Assembly (NCBI GenBank): GCA_009760855.2
Contig: WPIO01000008.1
Location: forward strand, 12,602,001 to 12,666,000
DNA from: Cristatella mucedo
Taxonomy: Eukaryota; Bryozoa; Phylactolaemata; Cristatellidae
Length of the DNA stretch: 64,000 nt
Direction: 5' to 3'
Within the stretch, counting starts at the first letter, position 1. Every line of letters starts with the position of its first letter. Below are positions 1 to 49,789 of this stretch, piece after piece. The translations under genes were made by a program, and so were the position numbers. The notes under the pieces are model-generated. The model ran no database searches. It saw only the letters and a list, made by a program, of their open reading frames with translations, and was not told where the DNA came from.

Positions 1-499
1 GAGCTGCTTCGATTCCTGGGCCGAGTACACCGTTAGGATGATCAGCTGCTGCTGGCACGTAGAGCATTATGCAGTCCAATGTGACCTGCTTACACAAGTT
101 CTGTATGCACCGGATTAAGAGGCACCATTCTCACCCGGGCGGCTGCGACTTCTTTTGTATGTAAGCTGGCTCGCTGCCTCCTGATCGGGCTATTTAGCTT
201 CGACAGCTTCGATATGGGCTGCAGCGGCTGCTTGCAGAGCCTCCGAGTTTCGTGCACGCAGCGCTAGCAGCGGCCAACCTAGGTGCTGCTACAGTCCCCC
301 TGCTGGAGTTCGACTGGCTGATTAAAGAATCTTGTCTGCTGTTAGGCAATCTTGTGGGACATCTCGGGAGCCAGGTGCTCACCTCTGTGTGCATGAGCGC
401 CGAAGTTTCTCTGCTTTGTCTGGAGGCTCAGATCCTCGGCAGCTGCCTGAGTCGAGACAAGTGATCTGCAAGCTACCTCCAGCGGTGTCTGCGGCCCAG
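1..499. other. no recognisable feature
   Basis: Unique-looking sequence left of the TC tract. The short ORFs on both strands overlap each other and show no family. Confidence 0.5.
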
Positions 500-790
500 C
501 TCTCTCTCTCTCTCTCTCTGCCTCTCTCTCTGTCTCTCTCTCTCTCTCTCTGTGTCTCTCTCTCTCTCTGTGTCTCTGTCTCTCTCTCTGTCTCTCTGTC
601 TCTCTGTCTCTCTCTCTGTCTCTCTCTCTCTGTCTCTCTCTCTGTCTCTCTCTCTGTCTCTCTCTGTCTCTCTGTCTCTCTCTGTCTCTCTGTCTCTCTG
701 TCTCTGTCTCTCTGTCTCTCTCTGTCTCTCTCTCTCTCTGTCTCTCTCTCTGTCTCTCTCTCTCTCTCTGTCTCTCTCTCTCTCTCTCTG
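500..790. repeat. (TC)n with interspersed TGTC
   Basis: About 290 bp of TCTC/TGTC units. The long Ser/Leu or Arg/Glu frames over it are artefacts. Confidence 0.95.
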
Positions 791-1133
791 AGATTCTACG
801 AAATGGTATGTGCTTAAAGACGCAAGTTTGGTGTTTCGCGATTGCGCTAGACAGCAGGTTCTCATGCTCAAACTTTGAAAGACTTTGCGATAACAGGCCA
901 GATTGGCCAGTAGGCTTGAGTGGCAGCTTAGTGGCTCCTGGTGCTCTGCCGGTGGCTGGGGGGGGGCAACTACTACAAGCTCTCGACTAATCTGACGTTG
1001 GAAGAACTCGACCAATCTGACGTTGACCTTCTTCCCATCTTGAAAGCTACATCGCTTTGCCTGCATGGCTGCTATGTACCAGACTTTGTAATAATTCTAA
1101 GACATGCATGTAGCACCCAAAGAGAACTGAATG

Positions 1134-1285
1134 TTTAACAGCCTCTTTTTATAGCGATTGAAGAGACTTATCGCCACCGCTTGCAGCTGCTATAAAGGAT
1201 CGCCCACCACAGGATTCGAACCCACGACCTCATGACCGAGGTCGTGAAAAGCAACCGTCTTACCTAGTGTGCCATCACTAATCAC
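1134..1285 (-). mobile_element. tRNA-derived SINE, family 1
   Basis: The inverted copy ends in the tRNA-like head: GGATTCGAACCCACGACCTC contains the B box (GGTTCGAATCC inverted), with GCCATCACTA at the 5' end of the SINE. The body GGATCGCCCACC and tail AACAGCCTC are shared with the other copies. Confidence 0.8.
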
Positions 1286-1329
1286 ATAGGACACTTAACA
1301 CACGGACCCAGAACATGCTGGGTGAGAAA

Positions 1330-1800
1330 CTGGTGGGTTTAGCTCTTTTTTAAATGCTGTCAAGTCGGGGAACGTTATGACATCAGTCGGGAGCAAAGGC
1401 AGCATATGAACAGAATGCACAATCTCCAAAGGATTTGAGATTGGTTCGAGGGGCAGTTAAACGACTTCACTCAAAAGAGCAGGTGGAATGATTCCTAGCC
1501 TGATTTCCAAGTAGGTCGCATAGGTAGGCTGGAACCAGAGAATGAATTGACCTGAACAGTGAGTGACAGAACCTTGAAGTCGGCACATTGCTTGATTGGG
1601 AGCAAGTGCAAGTAGGAGATAGATGGTGTAATGAGGCAACTTTGCCGCTCACCACAGACAAGCTTAGCAGCCCAGTTTTACGCCGTCTGTATGGTTCTTA
1701 ACACACAGGCTGGAAGACCTTCGAGTAGTGAGTGACAGAAGACGAAGCAGGATGTCGCAGATGCGTTGACCAACATGGATGTAGTATCTCAGTCTAAGCA
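1330..1800 (-). mobile_element. L2-clade LINE, 3' ORF remnant
   Basis: The minus strand reads SVVSGKVASLHHLSPTCTCS, QSIHSLVPAYLCDLL-like text and a Cys/Pro end. It corresponds to SLHSLAPAYLSD of the better copy at 38,889-40,540. Frames are disrupted. Confidence 0.7.
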
Positions 1801-2199
1801 GGTCCGGATTTTTGCAATGTTACATGGCTCAGAGTAATTGATTGTGGAACTGACGTATGTATTTGTCTTGTGAATAGTCGCTTAGGAACAGTTTCCCTAG
1901 GTTTAGTGGATGCTACAGCTGTGCTGGCGTAGCCTATTTTGAGGGTTGGGTTTTTGCAATTCCGAGTAGCACTAGGTTTGCCCATATTATTTTTCTGTGC
2001 GTTTTGTGTTTGCGCTTGCCCTTTCTCACTGCATGCCCGTTAGCCTGGCCGCCTGCATCAGTTGCCTGCTTCCCTTCTGCTCGAACAGGTCGATTTAAGG
2101 GGCCGAGATTAGGACAAGAAGTTACCAAAACTTGACCTTGTCCAGGGTGGCCAATCATAGTGAGTTAAGGGGCAAGCAAGTTGGCAAGGCACACGGCAT

Positions 2200-2362
2200 G
2201 CCTCTTTGGTGGCAGTCCGAAGGGCAGTCATCACCCTGTGGTTCTTCTTGGGATTGAGTCCTGCAATGGGCGATTCTTTATCGGCCACTGCACATGGCCG
2301 CGATAGCGGCAAGAGGCTCTTCTGCCGCGAGGTAAATGAGGCTGTTAAATCAGTCTGCTTTG
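2200..2362 (+). mobile_element. SINE family 1, degraded copy
   Basis: TTGAGTCCTGCAATGGGCGA and CTTTATCGGCCACTGC are followed by AAGAGGCTCTTCTGCCGC and GAGGCTGTTAAATCAG. The head is poorly preserved. Confidence 0.65.
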
Positions 2363-2785
2363 TTTTTCTTTGGCATGCACGTGCTCGAAACGTTACGGAA
2401 GCCAGAATATGCCATAGTTAGCTGTCTCTTTTGTGAACTTGGGCATAGCGGCTTAACTTTTGCGGCCATGTTGCAGTCATCAGACATCTGGCTCCCCACT
2501 GCAGGCCATCCCTGACCCGAGGAAGCAGCTGATGGAATGTAGAGAGCTCCTAATTGTGCTGCCTCCCTAGCCAATTAAAGACAAGGAAGTCGCAGTCATT
2601 CCCTGACACTCCTTTTCCCAGTCGTTTCAGACTTGGTAGTCCCGGCTGCCCACCCACTAGGATTGATCGATATGATTGCAGGGTCGATCCACCAAAGCCA
2701 AGAACGCTTGCCGAGGTCTGAAGGGTTTCCAGGGTCAGGGCCATGCTTAGTCAAGAGGTGTGCTTAGCCCACAGAGTTGCCATCC

Positions 2786-2908
2786 ATATTTGGTCCAGGG
2801 GTTGGGTGCTTGCCTTTAGCGATCAAGGTCGGCTCCTCTGAGCCCTGCTGCACACGTAAATGCCAGGATACAGATTAAGTTCTCTTAGGGTGCTATATAC
2901 AAATGAAT
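2786..2908 (+). mobile_element. SINE family 2: tRNA-like head joined to an L2-type tail
   Basis: TGGTCCAGGGGTTGGGTGCT heads the copy. GATACAGATTAAGTTCTCTT then AGGGTGCTATATACAAATGA is the L2 3' end. The same combination recurs at 17,187. Confidence 0.6.
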
Positions 2909-3384
2909 TATATATATATATATATATATATATTTCTTGGAATTCTACTTCCTTTCATCTTGGGGGCAGCTGAAGCATCGAAGACACTTTTTCAGGGTAA
3001 TCCCATGTGCACGTGGTATATTGGGTGTGCTCAAAGAGTACGCTTAAACCTCAACCGACATCGTTCGACAAATTTATGGTATTGTATATGGACTGGAAGA
3101 ACAGGAGCTCGAAAGGTAAATTTTTGAATGAGAATATTTTGTTATTAGAGCTACTCATAGTAAATTCGTGAGATACCGTATGAGAGAAGCATCCAGACTG
3201 ATAACCAGCCATGCACAGAAATATGTGATACTACCGAGATGTAAATAGAACTAACAAGGAGCATCTTGAAACTATAAGCTGCAGTATGGTGCTTGCTGCC
3301 TTACAGCTGAAAGTAAAGCTTGCAATACCAATAGTGATGACTCTTTTGTACAACACTCTAAGATACTTAATCTTTTTCTAGGCA

Positions 3385-3385
<1 letters not shown>

Positions 3386-3477
<92 letters not shown>
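3386..3477. repeat. (TA)n, 92 bp
   Basis: An uninterrupted TA run follows a TTTTTCTAGGCACT block reminiscent of an L2 tail. A shorter (TA)n lies at 2908-2933. Confidence 0.95.
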
Positions 3478-3479
<2 letters not shown>

Positions 3480-3544
3480 TGGAAAGGAATCATGTCACTT
3501 GGTTAATGGAAACACGTTTAGTGTCAGCATGTCCAAGTACACAA

Positions 3545-4640
3545 TGGCCGGTTCACACGGACCCAGCAATGCTGTGAGTAGCTGGTGGGTTTTAGCTTTT
3601 TTTATATGTCAAATGGGGGTGTTGGTGTGACGTCAGACTGCCTGGGTTTGGGAGCATAGAAACTGACCTCGCGGTCTCTAAAGGGTTAAGGTTGATTACA
3701 GGCTCAGCTAAACGACTTGAGTTACATGAGTATGCTGTATCATGTGAAGCCTGACTAGGAAATATTTCTCATTGGTGGGCCGGAGCAAAAGAGTGAAGGA
3801 ACCTAAAAGTGAATGATTGGAACTTAAAGTCGACGTGTTGCTTGATGGGTAGCTTGTGCAGATCAGTGAAAAGTGGTGTAACATTGCAGTTTCGACGTTA
3901 ACGACAGAAAAGCCTAGCTGCTAAGTTTTGCACTAACTGTGAGTGTGTTATTGCTCAGACAGAAAGATCTATAAGTATTAATTACAGAAGTCCAGCTGGG
4001 ATGTCGCGAATGCATAGACCCACGACCGTGGTCATTAATGGGAAGCACCACCACCGGGAAAAATCAGCCCATAGACTACAGGAAATATGCTGGCCCAACC
4101 CAGTTGAGGGTTAGGCTATCCCATTTCCATGTAACTCTAGCTTTAACTCTTCTGTAACTCTTAGCCCATAACTACTAAATTAGTTTGATCGCCATTCAAT
4201 TTGAGAAATTTTTGCTGCAACTCATGTGAGTTGAAAGCAAGAGAGTTGAGAGAGTTTGATATTCTGGAAGGTAAGGAGAGAGCAAAGTGTGGGCACAGCT
4301 GTGTATCATATGCATACAAATGAAAGCCTAGATCATGGTTGGTGATTACATCTGTAAGAGGGATAGTTTAAATTGTGAAAACATTAAAATTAAAAAACCA
4401 ATCCAATGGTTACCTGCTACTTGAGAGGCTCCCCGGAACACCTTTGCCTAATGGCATGTACACTTTGAAACCATCCACTGAGATGCGACGATTGAAACCA
4501 TTCTAGTGCAGTACACCAATGTAGGACTTGGTGACCAATGGTATTAAATGCTGCCGCGAAATCCTGCTGAGAGACTCTGCCAAAGTCAGCATACCTGAGA
4601 AGGTTGATATGCACTCGCAACACTACTTATTCTGTTGAGC
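3545..4640 (-). mobile_element. L2-clade LINE, degenerate RT and 3' end
   Basis: The minus strand around 4417-4623 reads LLRYADFGRVSQQDFAAAFN then TIGHQVLHWCTALEWFQS, the RT block LLDLSAAFDTIDHKVLL in decayed form. 3545-4060 is the inverted C-terminal end, with many indels. A (TA)n tract lies just left. Confidence 0.65.
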
Positions 4641-4828
4641 GATTAGCTGCTGGTTAGCTCTAAGACCCTGCTAGAAATTTCTTGCTATGTTTGAGGTTTT
4701 GATTTGAGTTTAGCTCGTTTGCCACCACCTACTCGAGTGTGTCTGATGGAATCAGCATTAGGGAGATTGTAAGTTGCTCAAGCTCTCGCAGTCTAGTGTC
4801 AACTTCTTGAGTCGCCTAGCAAACTAAG

Positions 4829-5001
4829 GGCCGCTATAGCCCATGAGGTAAGGTGCTCACTCTTCACGATCGAGGTCGTGGGTTTGAATCCTGCTGTGGG
4901 CGATCCTTATTGCCACCTGCAAGTGGTGGTGACAGCCGTTAAACCTCTTCTGTCGCTACAAAAATGAGGCTATCAAATCAGCTATTTTTTCTTTGAATGT
5001 G
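4829..5001 (+). mobile_element. SINE family 1
   Basis: The head CATGAGGTAAGGTGCTCACT, B box GTGGGTTTGAATCCTGC, body GGGCGATCCTTATTGCCA and tail GAGGCTATCAAATCAGCTA with a T-run are present in order. Confidence 0.8.
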
Positions 5002-5313
5002 GCAAGTACAAGATCTGAGGGAAAGGTCATATTTACTATCTTTGTCATAGATGATGTAAGGTTTGGGCTTCAAGGTTTAGGGTTTATTTGGTTCATAAAT
5101 TGACGGCGAATAATAGTAAATATTTTTTTCGTTAATCATCTATCAAGAAGCAGTGTTTCGTCCTTGATTTATCGCTCAGCAGGATTTCTGAGCCCTGAAC
5201 GGGAAGAGGAGCCGGAAGTAGACATATTTATTGATGCCCCCTAAGCAACCGGAAACTCCATTACCGTGGTCGGTTTCGGCGGCTGGGCAAGAGGTGTTAC
5301 TCCCGCTGACCCG

Positions 5314-5316
<3 letters not shown>

Positions 5317-5347
<31 letters not shown>
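5317..5347. repeat. poly(G) tract, 31 bp
   Basis: A G homopolymer follows CCGC. A second, 21 bp, is at 7701-7721, and a C tract is at 9054-9068 in intron 1. G-quadruplex potential is obvious. Confidence 0.9.
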
Positions 5348-5348
<1 letters not shown>

Positions 5349-5949
5349 GGGGGTGGTACACCATAATAATGCCGGAAATATGTGATACAACAGAAAGTCT
5401 TCAGCGTGTTTGTATCTTTAAATATGGCCGAAACCTTTTGAGCTTCATTTGCAGCCGGCCGACCTATGTCCCTGTGCGTGTGACACTAGAACTTATGGCT
5501 AGCAAAGACAGGCTACCTTACGAATTTTTGGAGTGACTATGGTCATACCATACTGGAAATGTTAGCAACAGAGATATTGTTTGGAAGCCAGGGATAAGTG
5601 AAAAAGCTGTCTGATGTAGCAATCCGTGCTAGGATAATGAACCGGCCTGCGTCCGGTCGCACTCTGGCTTGGACCACGAGTGGTGGCCGGCTCCTGAAAA
5701 GGTAGTGCCTGATGGGCTGTATTGCACATTTTCGAGTCTAGGCCAAAACGCTCGAGCTTAGCAGTGGCACGATCCTCAGCGAGGGGACGGTGAGGCGAAG
5801 GCTCAACCAACACGGGCTTACGGCAATGCTAGCTAAGAAAGTTCCCCTACTGATGAAAGCCCTCAAAGAAGCACTCATTGATTGAGCGTGGCAGCAAAGA
5901 CACTAGACGATCGAAGATTTGAAAGTAAGTTTAGTAAGTTTTAGTTTTA

Positions 5950-5990
5950 AGTAAGTCCACTGCTATACTACATATAGCAGTGGACTTACT
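5950..5990. repeat. perfect 18-bp hairpin with 5-nt loop
   Basis: The arms at 5950-5967 and 5973-5990 (AGTAAGTCCACTGCTATA and its complement) flank the loop CTACA. A further partial copy (CATATAGCAG) follows at 6001. It sits just left of a Tc1-like transposase remnant and could belong to a terminal repeat. Confidence 0.85.
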
Positions 5991-6009
5991 ACATATACTA
6001 CATATAGCA

Positions 6010-6480
6010 GCTGCAAACGTCGAACTTATTTACGATGCAGTCACGAAGCATATGCTGATGCCTACTTGCAACCTACTGTGAAGTTCAAGTCCGGATCAGT
6101 GATGGTGTGAGGATGGCGTGATCAGTGGAGGCTTCACAGCCGGTGGTGTTGGAAGGAATAATGACGGCTACCTTCGAACAGAGGGCAATGTTACTGTGCC
6201 AAGCGCATTACGACTGCTCAATAGAACAACGATCCGGAACATACTGCTAAAGAGGTGCTGCAGTTTCTCGACAGATGCCCTCATTTCACGAGCTTGCAGT
6301 GGCAGAGTAGTTAGGGTCCAGACCTTAGCCCCTATTGATCTATTGGATGAGAACATCTAGGGCCGAGGTGCAGCATTGGCTGAGAGCTCTAAATTAAAGC
6401 ACCCGATCACTGGTCGAATAACGGGACACATTGCAAGTGGTTGGGCTTGCTAAGCCATCTGATGTAGCTGAAACTGCCAG
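6010..6480 (+). pseudogene. Tc1/mariner-type transposase remnant
   Basis: Plus-strand blocks read YLQPTVKFKSGSVMV (as in LKPTVKHGGGSVMVWG), then GGFTAGGVGRNNDGYL. After frame changes LAPIDLLDENI with a stop and GRG recalls the SPDLSPIEHLWDELGRR end of Tc1 transposases. Stops and indels show decay. A perfect hairpin lies 20 bp upstream. Confidence 0.6.
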
Positions 6481-7009
6481 TCCAATGCCACTCCAATTAG
6501 CATAACTGATCACTAATTGGGAGAGGTGGGATCATACGCTCTAGGCTAATGCTTCAACAGCCGGTGCTGTGGTTGTCATGCTAAGTTATTCGTGTGTTGG
6601 GCTATTTTGTTCAGTTTGGTACAAATTTTACTCGTTTGGACCCTCCTGGTAGAAATTAAAATTACCTACAGCAGTAATGGACCAAGTGGCCATGGTTGGG
6701 ATGAGTGCAGCAAAGCACCATGTCCGACAGTGTGCATTCAGCTATGCTGATCGAGCTTCGGTACAGCTGAGGGCTAATCCCAATCGTTACCCTAGCTTCA
6801 CGAAGCTTGTTTCAGGTAGATTGCATTGGGGTGAAGCTACTCGAGGGACCCTGGTACTGTTGTTGCAGCTGCTGCTAGCATGGCAGAGGCTTAAGTGTGT
6901 TGCTTTAGTACCTCTCTAGCAAGGCATGTAAAGATGGTGAGACCTGCAGTCCAGGGCATAGTTGGTGCCACAACATGTATGCATAACGTCAGCTTAAAGC
7001 CAACGGAAA

Positions 7010-7140
7010 TGTGCTTACCCATAACCCACGTAGTGGGTTTAAGTCCCGTAGTTATTTCTTACTTGCTCGCGGGGTTGGGGATGATAGCTGCTGAGGCTCT
7101 TTGGCTGCTATATAAAAATTAGGCTGCTGATTCAGCTGAC
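7010..7140 (+). mobile_element. SINE family 1, diverged copy
   Basis: GTGGGTTTAAGTCCCGTAGT resembles the B box. GATAGCTGCTGAGGCTCTTT and the tail GGCTGCTGATTCAGCTGA match the family body loosely. Confidence 0.55.
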
Positions 7141-8842
7141 GTCTCACTGTATTTCTTTTTGCTGGAATGAGCTCACTCGACCAGCCTGTGTTCTTTTGTA
7201 TGTGCTGTCACTCAATCGAATCATTATCAGACACTGAGGTCACGTCTTGTTATTTTATCCCCGACTTTGTATGTGTATTCATGCATAAGCTCTGCAAGTG
7301 TGTGGCAGACCATCGGAATAAATAGAGCATTTCAACATTTGGGGCCAACCGTATTGACACCATGTAGCTTGTACCATCCGGTCGTGTTTCACGTGGATCA
7401 ACATGGGTACTGCATGGGTACTACTGCATGGGCATAGCAAGTAATTTGTTACGAGAGTGCTGAACCGGGACCACGTCAAACCGTACAATCGCATTTGTTC
7501 AAAGGTCATTTTCGAAAACAACTCTCATGGGCTGTACAAGCCAGAAGCAATGCAGTTTGCATTAAATGACTCCCCCTTCTGCAAAATGGCCGGCACTGCT
7601 CTGTAAGCAGCAGGTTTGAATTGTGCTGCTGCAATTGGATGTTGCTATAGGTAATTTCAGCTCAGATTGACCAGAGGCTGGCAGCCATGGGACTGAGCAC
7701 GGGGGGGGGGGGGGGGGGGGGAGTTTCGCCTCGAGCGGGGACGACTGCGCAATCTCAGTGTTACCTGTCCACTGCTCTAGCGATCGACCTATCTGCTACC
7801 ACGATCAGCTACTTTTTGTAGTTTACTACAAATGCTTTGTGCTACCATATGAGCCCAATTTACTGCTCCCTGGGAAAATTAAAAAATGGCAAGCAGCTGA
7901 TTTGATAATTGCATCATTTAAATAAGTGAGTAAATAAATAAATAAATACACACACATAACATATATATATATACATATATACATATTTAATGGCAGAAGA
8001 TGGCTAGTGGCTTTCACCCCTACCTCTTCAAGCTGGCAATTGCATCTCCAGCCACCAGCGGGAGGTCGCGAAGGGCAAGCACTTTAACTCTTTGTTGACA
8101 TCTCGCTGTACGATTGGAAGCTAATAGACCCCCAGCTTTGCTCGGCTGAGTGGGCTAACCAATCAGGACGACAGGAAACTGAACTAAAGAGTTTTCTTAA
8201 GTGAAAAAGCTTAAGTAAGAATAGATCTGCTCGAGTAACTGGCTCATCTGAGAATTACCCAGCTGCTAAATTAGGTCACCGCCGGCCTACTCTTTAACCA
8301 AAGGCAGGTCCAAAATCGGCCAAATATTTTGGCTTTTGCTTTCATCTTTATATCAGAATATGACTAATCTTAAAACTCAATAATTGCAGCAAACATAAGT
8401 CCCTTTCTGTAGAGGCGGGCCATTTTTCTGAGTTCGGCCTACGCAGAGTGCACACTTTCATCAAAGTTGTCAGTCTGCCATTCGTGAAGCCCGGCAGAAG
8501 GGGATGTGCTGCCAGTTTCGACTTGCTGACTGGGGCAAGAGCAAGGCCATCGATCAAGCCTTTAGTAGGCTCAGTCCTTCAACAATTTCTTAGCTACACC
8601 CCTGCCCTAGGTCTCTGTGACCCCTACTCCTCTACGTGGAACACGACTTCTTTTCTCATAGGCTGAGGCTCTTCCGACATTGCCTATCGATCAAGGATTG
8701 TGTCACTTTTGTTCCGTGAATCAATGACGTTACTGTCTCAAGTGCCGAGGTTGGACTGGCAAAAATGCTCTGGTAGCAGCAAAAAACATCGAAGACGAAG
8801 GACAGCAAAAGCTCTGCATAAGCAGCCGCCTAAGGAAGATCT
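7141..8842. other. flank upstream of the adaptor gene; nothing definite
   Basis: This holds a poly(G) tract (7701-7721) and short AT repeats (7918-7990). The last few hundred bases should contain the promoter and 5' UTR of the adaptor gene. No TATA box was convincing. Confidence 0.4.
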
Positions 8843-46887
<38,045 letters not shown>

Positions 46888-47480
46888 CAAACGACGCTCT
46901 CAGGCCGCTTCGGCTGTGGCGATGGCCATGCCCCCTGCACCGCCTGCCAGCAGACTGCTTCGCTGGATGGAGGTGCAGCGCTTCGTTTTGCCCGTCAAGA
47001 GAGCTGCCGCAGCTGCTTCCGGCTGTGCGCGACCTCGAGGAGGGCGATGCACTGCCGCTCGACGACTGCGCCGAGCGACGGGAGAGCCGTACAGAAGCTT
47101 TTGCTCACTCGCTTCGCCGACAGGGCAGCGCTACGTGCCCCTGAGCGCCTTGCCAGCCGATCGTGCTGCCTCCGAGGCCGCCGACCGACGTCGGCTAGAG
47201 AGCGCCCACCCTCTGGCGCCCATCTGTCGTGCCCAGCAGCATCGCCGACTTGTGTCGAGATCCTCCTCGTGCACGGATGGGTCTGTCGTCGCCACAGCTG
47301 GTGCGAAGCGCTTGCTTACTTTTTTGTGCGACTTTGCACTTCGTTTTCGCCTCGCTGCTGCATGCTGCAGTGAGGCGAAGACAAGGGTCGACGAGTGTGG
47401 TCCTAACAGAGCAGGGTATGTGCATGCTCTTCCGCGGACGGGCGTCAGCGATGCACTTGCTGCTCACTGAAACCGACCAT
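46888..47480 (+). other. GC-rich, coding-like stretch downstream of the adaptor gene
   Basis: All three plus frames stay open for long stretches. LPQLLPAVRDLEEGDALPLD then DCAERRESRTEAFAHSLRRQ (frame of 46,884) reads most like protein. It could be GC-rich 3' UTR, or exons of an alternative C-terminus or neighbouring gene. A candidate small exon is 47,372-47,415 (RRQGSTSVVLTEQ, GAGCAG|GTATGT), followed in phase by 47,878-47,920 (LGGGNIELMLRADA). No family was recognised. Confidence 0.3.
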
Positions 47481-48179
47481 CCCCTTTACTCCGAGTACTT
47501 CACTCACTCGGTCGCATTGCTTGAGTGTGACCAAGTGACCCGCCCACACCCTCCATCAGAGACGTGGAGTCGATTGCCATTTTCGGAGCTCGTCTTCTAT
47601 GCGATATTGCCTGTGTGGTGGTTTCTTTAATTTGTTACCGATTTATTAACTATTACTTGTTTGCTTGCTTCTGCACGATACTTGCAGACATCAGACAGCG
47701 ATGGTCTAAGCCTGTCTGCTAAAAACGATGCTGCCGCAGTGGCGGCTTTGCAATGGGCAGTGTGGTTTGCAGCCACATGTTGTGCGAAATAGTGCTGCTT
47801 CACTGCCGAGATGATTATATTGCTGTGTATTGTATCGTGTTACGACAATGTGCTGCCGTATTTACTCATTTCATCAGCTGGGCGGTGGCAACATCGAGCT
47901 GATGCTCCGAGCTGATGCAGGTGGTGGGTTCATCCAGATCCAGGTTCTGAATCCGATTTGCCGTGGATTCTGTAAAGCAACAGCAGCAGCTCGTTTCAGT
48001 GGTCAGCAGCCACCAGCCATTTTTTTCTGAGCCTTGGTTGCAAGTGCCATGGTCAGGTTTCACGACTTTGCATTCGGCCTTCAGAGAGCTGTCACAAAGT
48101 TGTGAGCTGACTAGCATACCTATAGAAAAGCAACCGGCTGCTTGCTGCTACGGAATGCCGACATTTGGAAGAATTACAA

Positions 48180-49270
48180 AAGACCTATCACAAGGACCCA
48201 CCGAATGCATGAGTGTTTAGCTTCTTTTGAAATTTAGTCACGTTAGATGACGTGACGTCAGTCGTTAAAATGAAAGTAATGCATGGCATAAGTGGACAGA
48301 TCTATGCATCGTAGAAGGAGCACAGTGGGAATCGGGTCTAGAGGGCTTGTAGTCTTCTTCTCTGACTGGGAGATAAACTTCAGGATGAGGTCACTCGTGG
48401 CCAACTTGAATACAGACAGGTGCTGCACAGAATTGAGGAACGGGAGTCCGGCGGGGATGCTGCAACCATAGGGATAGACTCTCTGATCTTGTCTACCTTT
48501 TCTGACAAAGCAGCTAAAGAAGTGCCCGGCCAAGGTCACCGCAAGGATCACTAGGTAAGGAGCTTACCTGGGAGTGGTTAGGGAGATGGTTGATGGTCTG
48601 CATGTGCATCTGTAATTCGACATTATTTTTTTTATAGAATTGAGACCCTGCCTTTTGCTAGGACAAATTGGTAATACAATTAGTGCAGTAGTCTTTGTTG
48701 TACGCCTGTCGATGATCAGTCAATCCTGATTGCTTGAATGCTTTATCAAGCTTTCGCTCAGTAGACCTAGCTAGTTTAATGTAAGCCATAGGCAGTCTGG
48801 CCCAGGGCGAACAGTGCCCTTAGTCGCATGTGCTAACTCATCAATAATGTGGGCTATGTCGTGTTGTAGCATTCTACAAGCGATGGCAGGTCGATTGGAG
48901 GACTAAGCAGCCGGGGCGAATAAGATATTTTCGTGCAGACAGCATGAATGTCAAGGGCTGCATGAATGTCAATGGCTTGAAGCTTTCTCGATTCATAGAT
49001 GATTCTGGCCTCAGAGGAGAGCGAACTGCAGATTGAAGGAGTCCTGCATGTGATCTGATGTGCAGGATTTCGTAACGCTAGGCGATGAGAGCCCGGAATT
49101 GTTTGAGAATATTTGATCGCGTGTGACCCTTGCTGTGATTGGGGTCAGGCACACAAGTCACAAGAGAAAATGAGTCCGTGAGTGCACGAAATTCGGCACT
49201 TAGAGTATCAGCTGAGTCGTCAAAATGAATATCAATATCTCACAGAACGAGGTAGGGACGATTTCGTGTA
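48180..49270 (-). mobile_element. CR1/L2-type LINE: endonuclease end and RT start
   Basis: The minus strand from 49,250 reads YLVL*DIDIHFDDSADT, SFSLVTCVPDPNHSKGHTR (endonuclease block GDFNIHVDDP...GHTLD). Then HDIAHIIDELAHATKGTV, and at 48,258-48,551 LILKFISQSEKKTTSPLDPI followed by PTVLLL, the standard DPIPT.LLK block before the RT. It is broken by stops. This looks like a third LINE lineage in the window. Confidence 0.7.
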
Positions 49271-49549
49271 TCTACGAATATCTACACAGGCGCCAGGAGG
49301 AGCCAGGGGAGAGGCATGGAGGTATTTGCTGTGGGCGCAGTGACCTCCGGCCCCCTTACACCTCGGGGCCCCCCCCCCAATAAGCGCCAACGACGAAACT
49401 ATGTCCTACTTCCACTTGATGAACAGTCGAGTTTGTTTCGAACAAACACTACCATTGTGAGCTACAATTTTTCATTACTTTCGGGTCTTCCCATTCTACA
49501 TGAAAGTCTTGCCCCCTTATTGAGAAATTCCCGGGCTTCGCCTCTGCTT

Positions 49550-49740
49550 GCAGCGTCAGCTCAGCAGCGTGTCAGCTCCCGGCAAGTCAGCACCCACAAA
49601 TCGTCTGTCCGTCCTCGGTGCGAATCTGCCTCTTTCTGGTGCCGCGAACGCTTTCGCTAACCAATCGGCACGCTACTTTTGCAACGGAGCAGCTCTCAGG
49701 CGGTCGCCGCGATATGAGCACTTGCCTTGGTGGGTCTGAC
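49550..49740 (+). other. possible exon after a good acceptor
   Basis: GCCTCTGCTTGCAG is followed by a frame reading RQLSSVSAPGKSAPTNRLSV, LGANLPLSGAANAFANQSAR and ending at TGA near 49,739. Composition is coding-like, but no partner exon or family was found. Confidence 0.25.
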
Positions 49741-49789
49741 TAGGACTCCTAGAGCAACCGTAGCGGGCGGACTAGCCAAGAAGAATTGG

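Noticed and set aside
332-1066. Long Ser/Leu- and Arg/Glu-rich ORFs
   Set aside because: They translate (TC)n/(GA)n microsatellites. The same happens at 9,114-9,664, 16,217-16,726, 22,169-22,764, 23,757-24,551, 37,421-37,708 and 44,791-45,849. Only the part of the last that lies past 45,517 is taken as coding.
1201-1260. tRNA gene candidates (intact B boxes here and at 10,347, 15,709, 34,496)
   Set aside because: They recur with a common non-tRNA body and tail, so they are SINE heads; cloverleaf pairing is not maintained.
47229-47630. TIR-like first exon for the paralogue (VEILLVHG...)
   Set aside because: The resemblance to a TIR first strand is short, no phase 1 to phase 1 exon with good sites surrounds it, and the downstream text does not follow TIR blocks.
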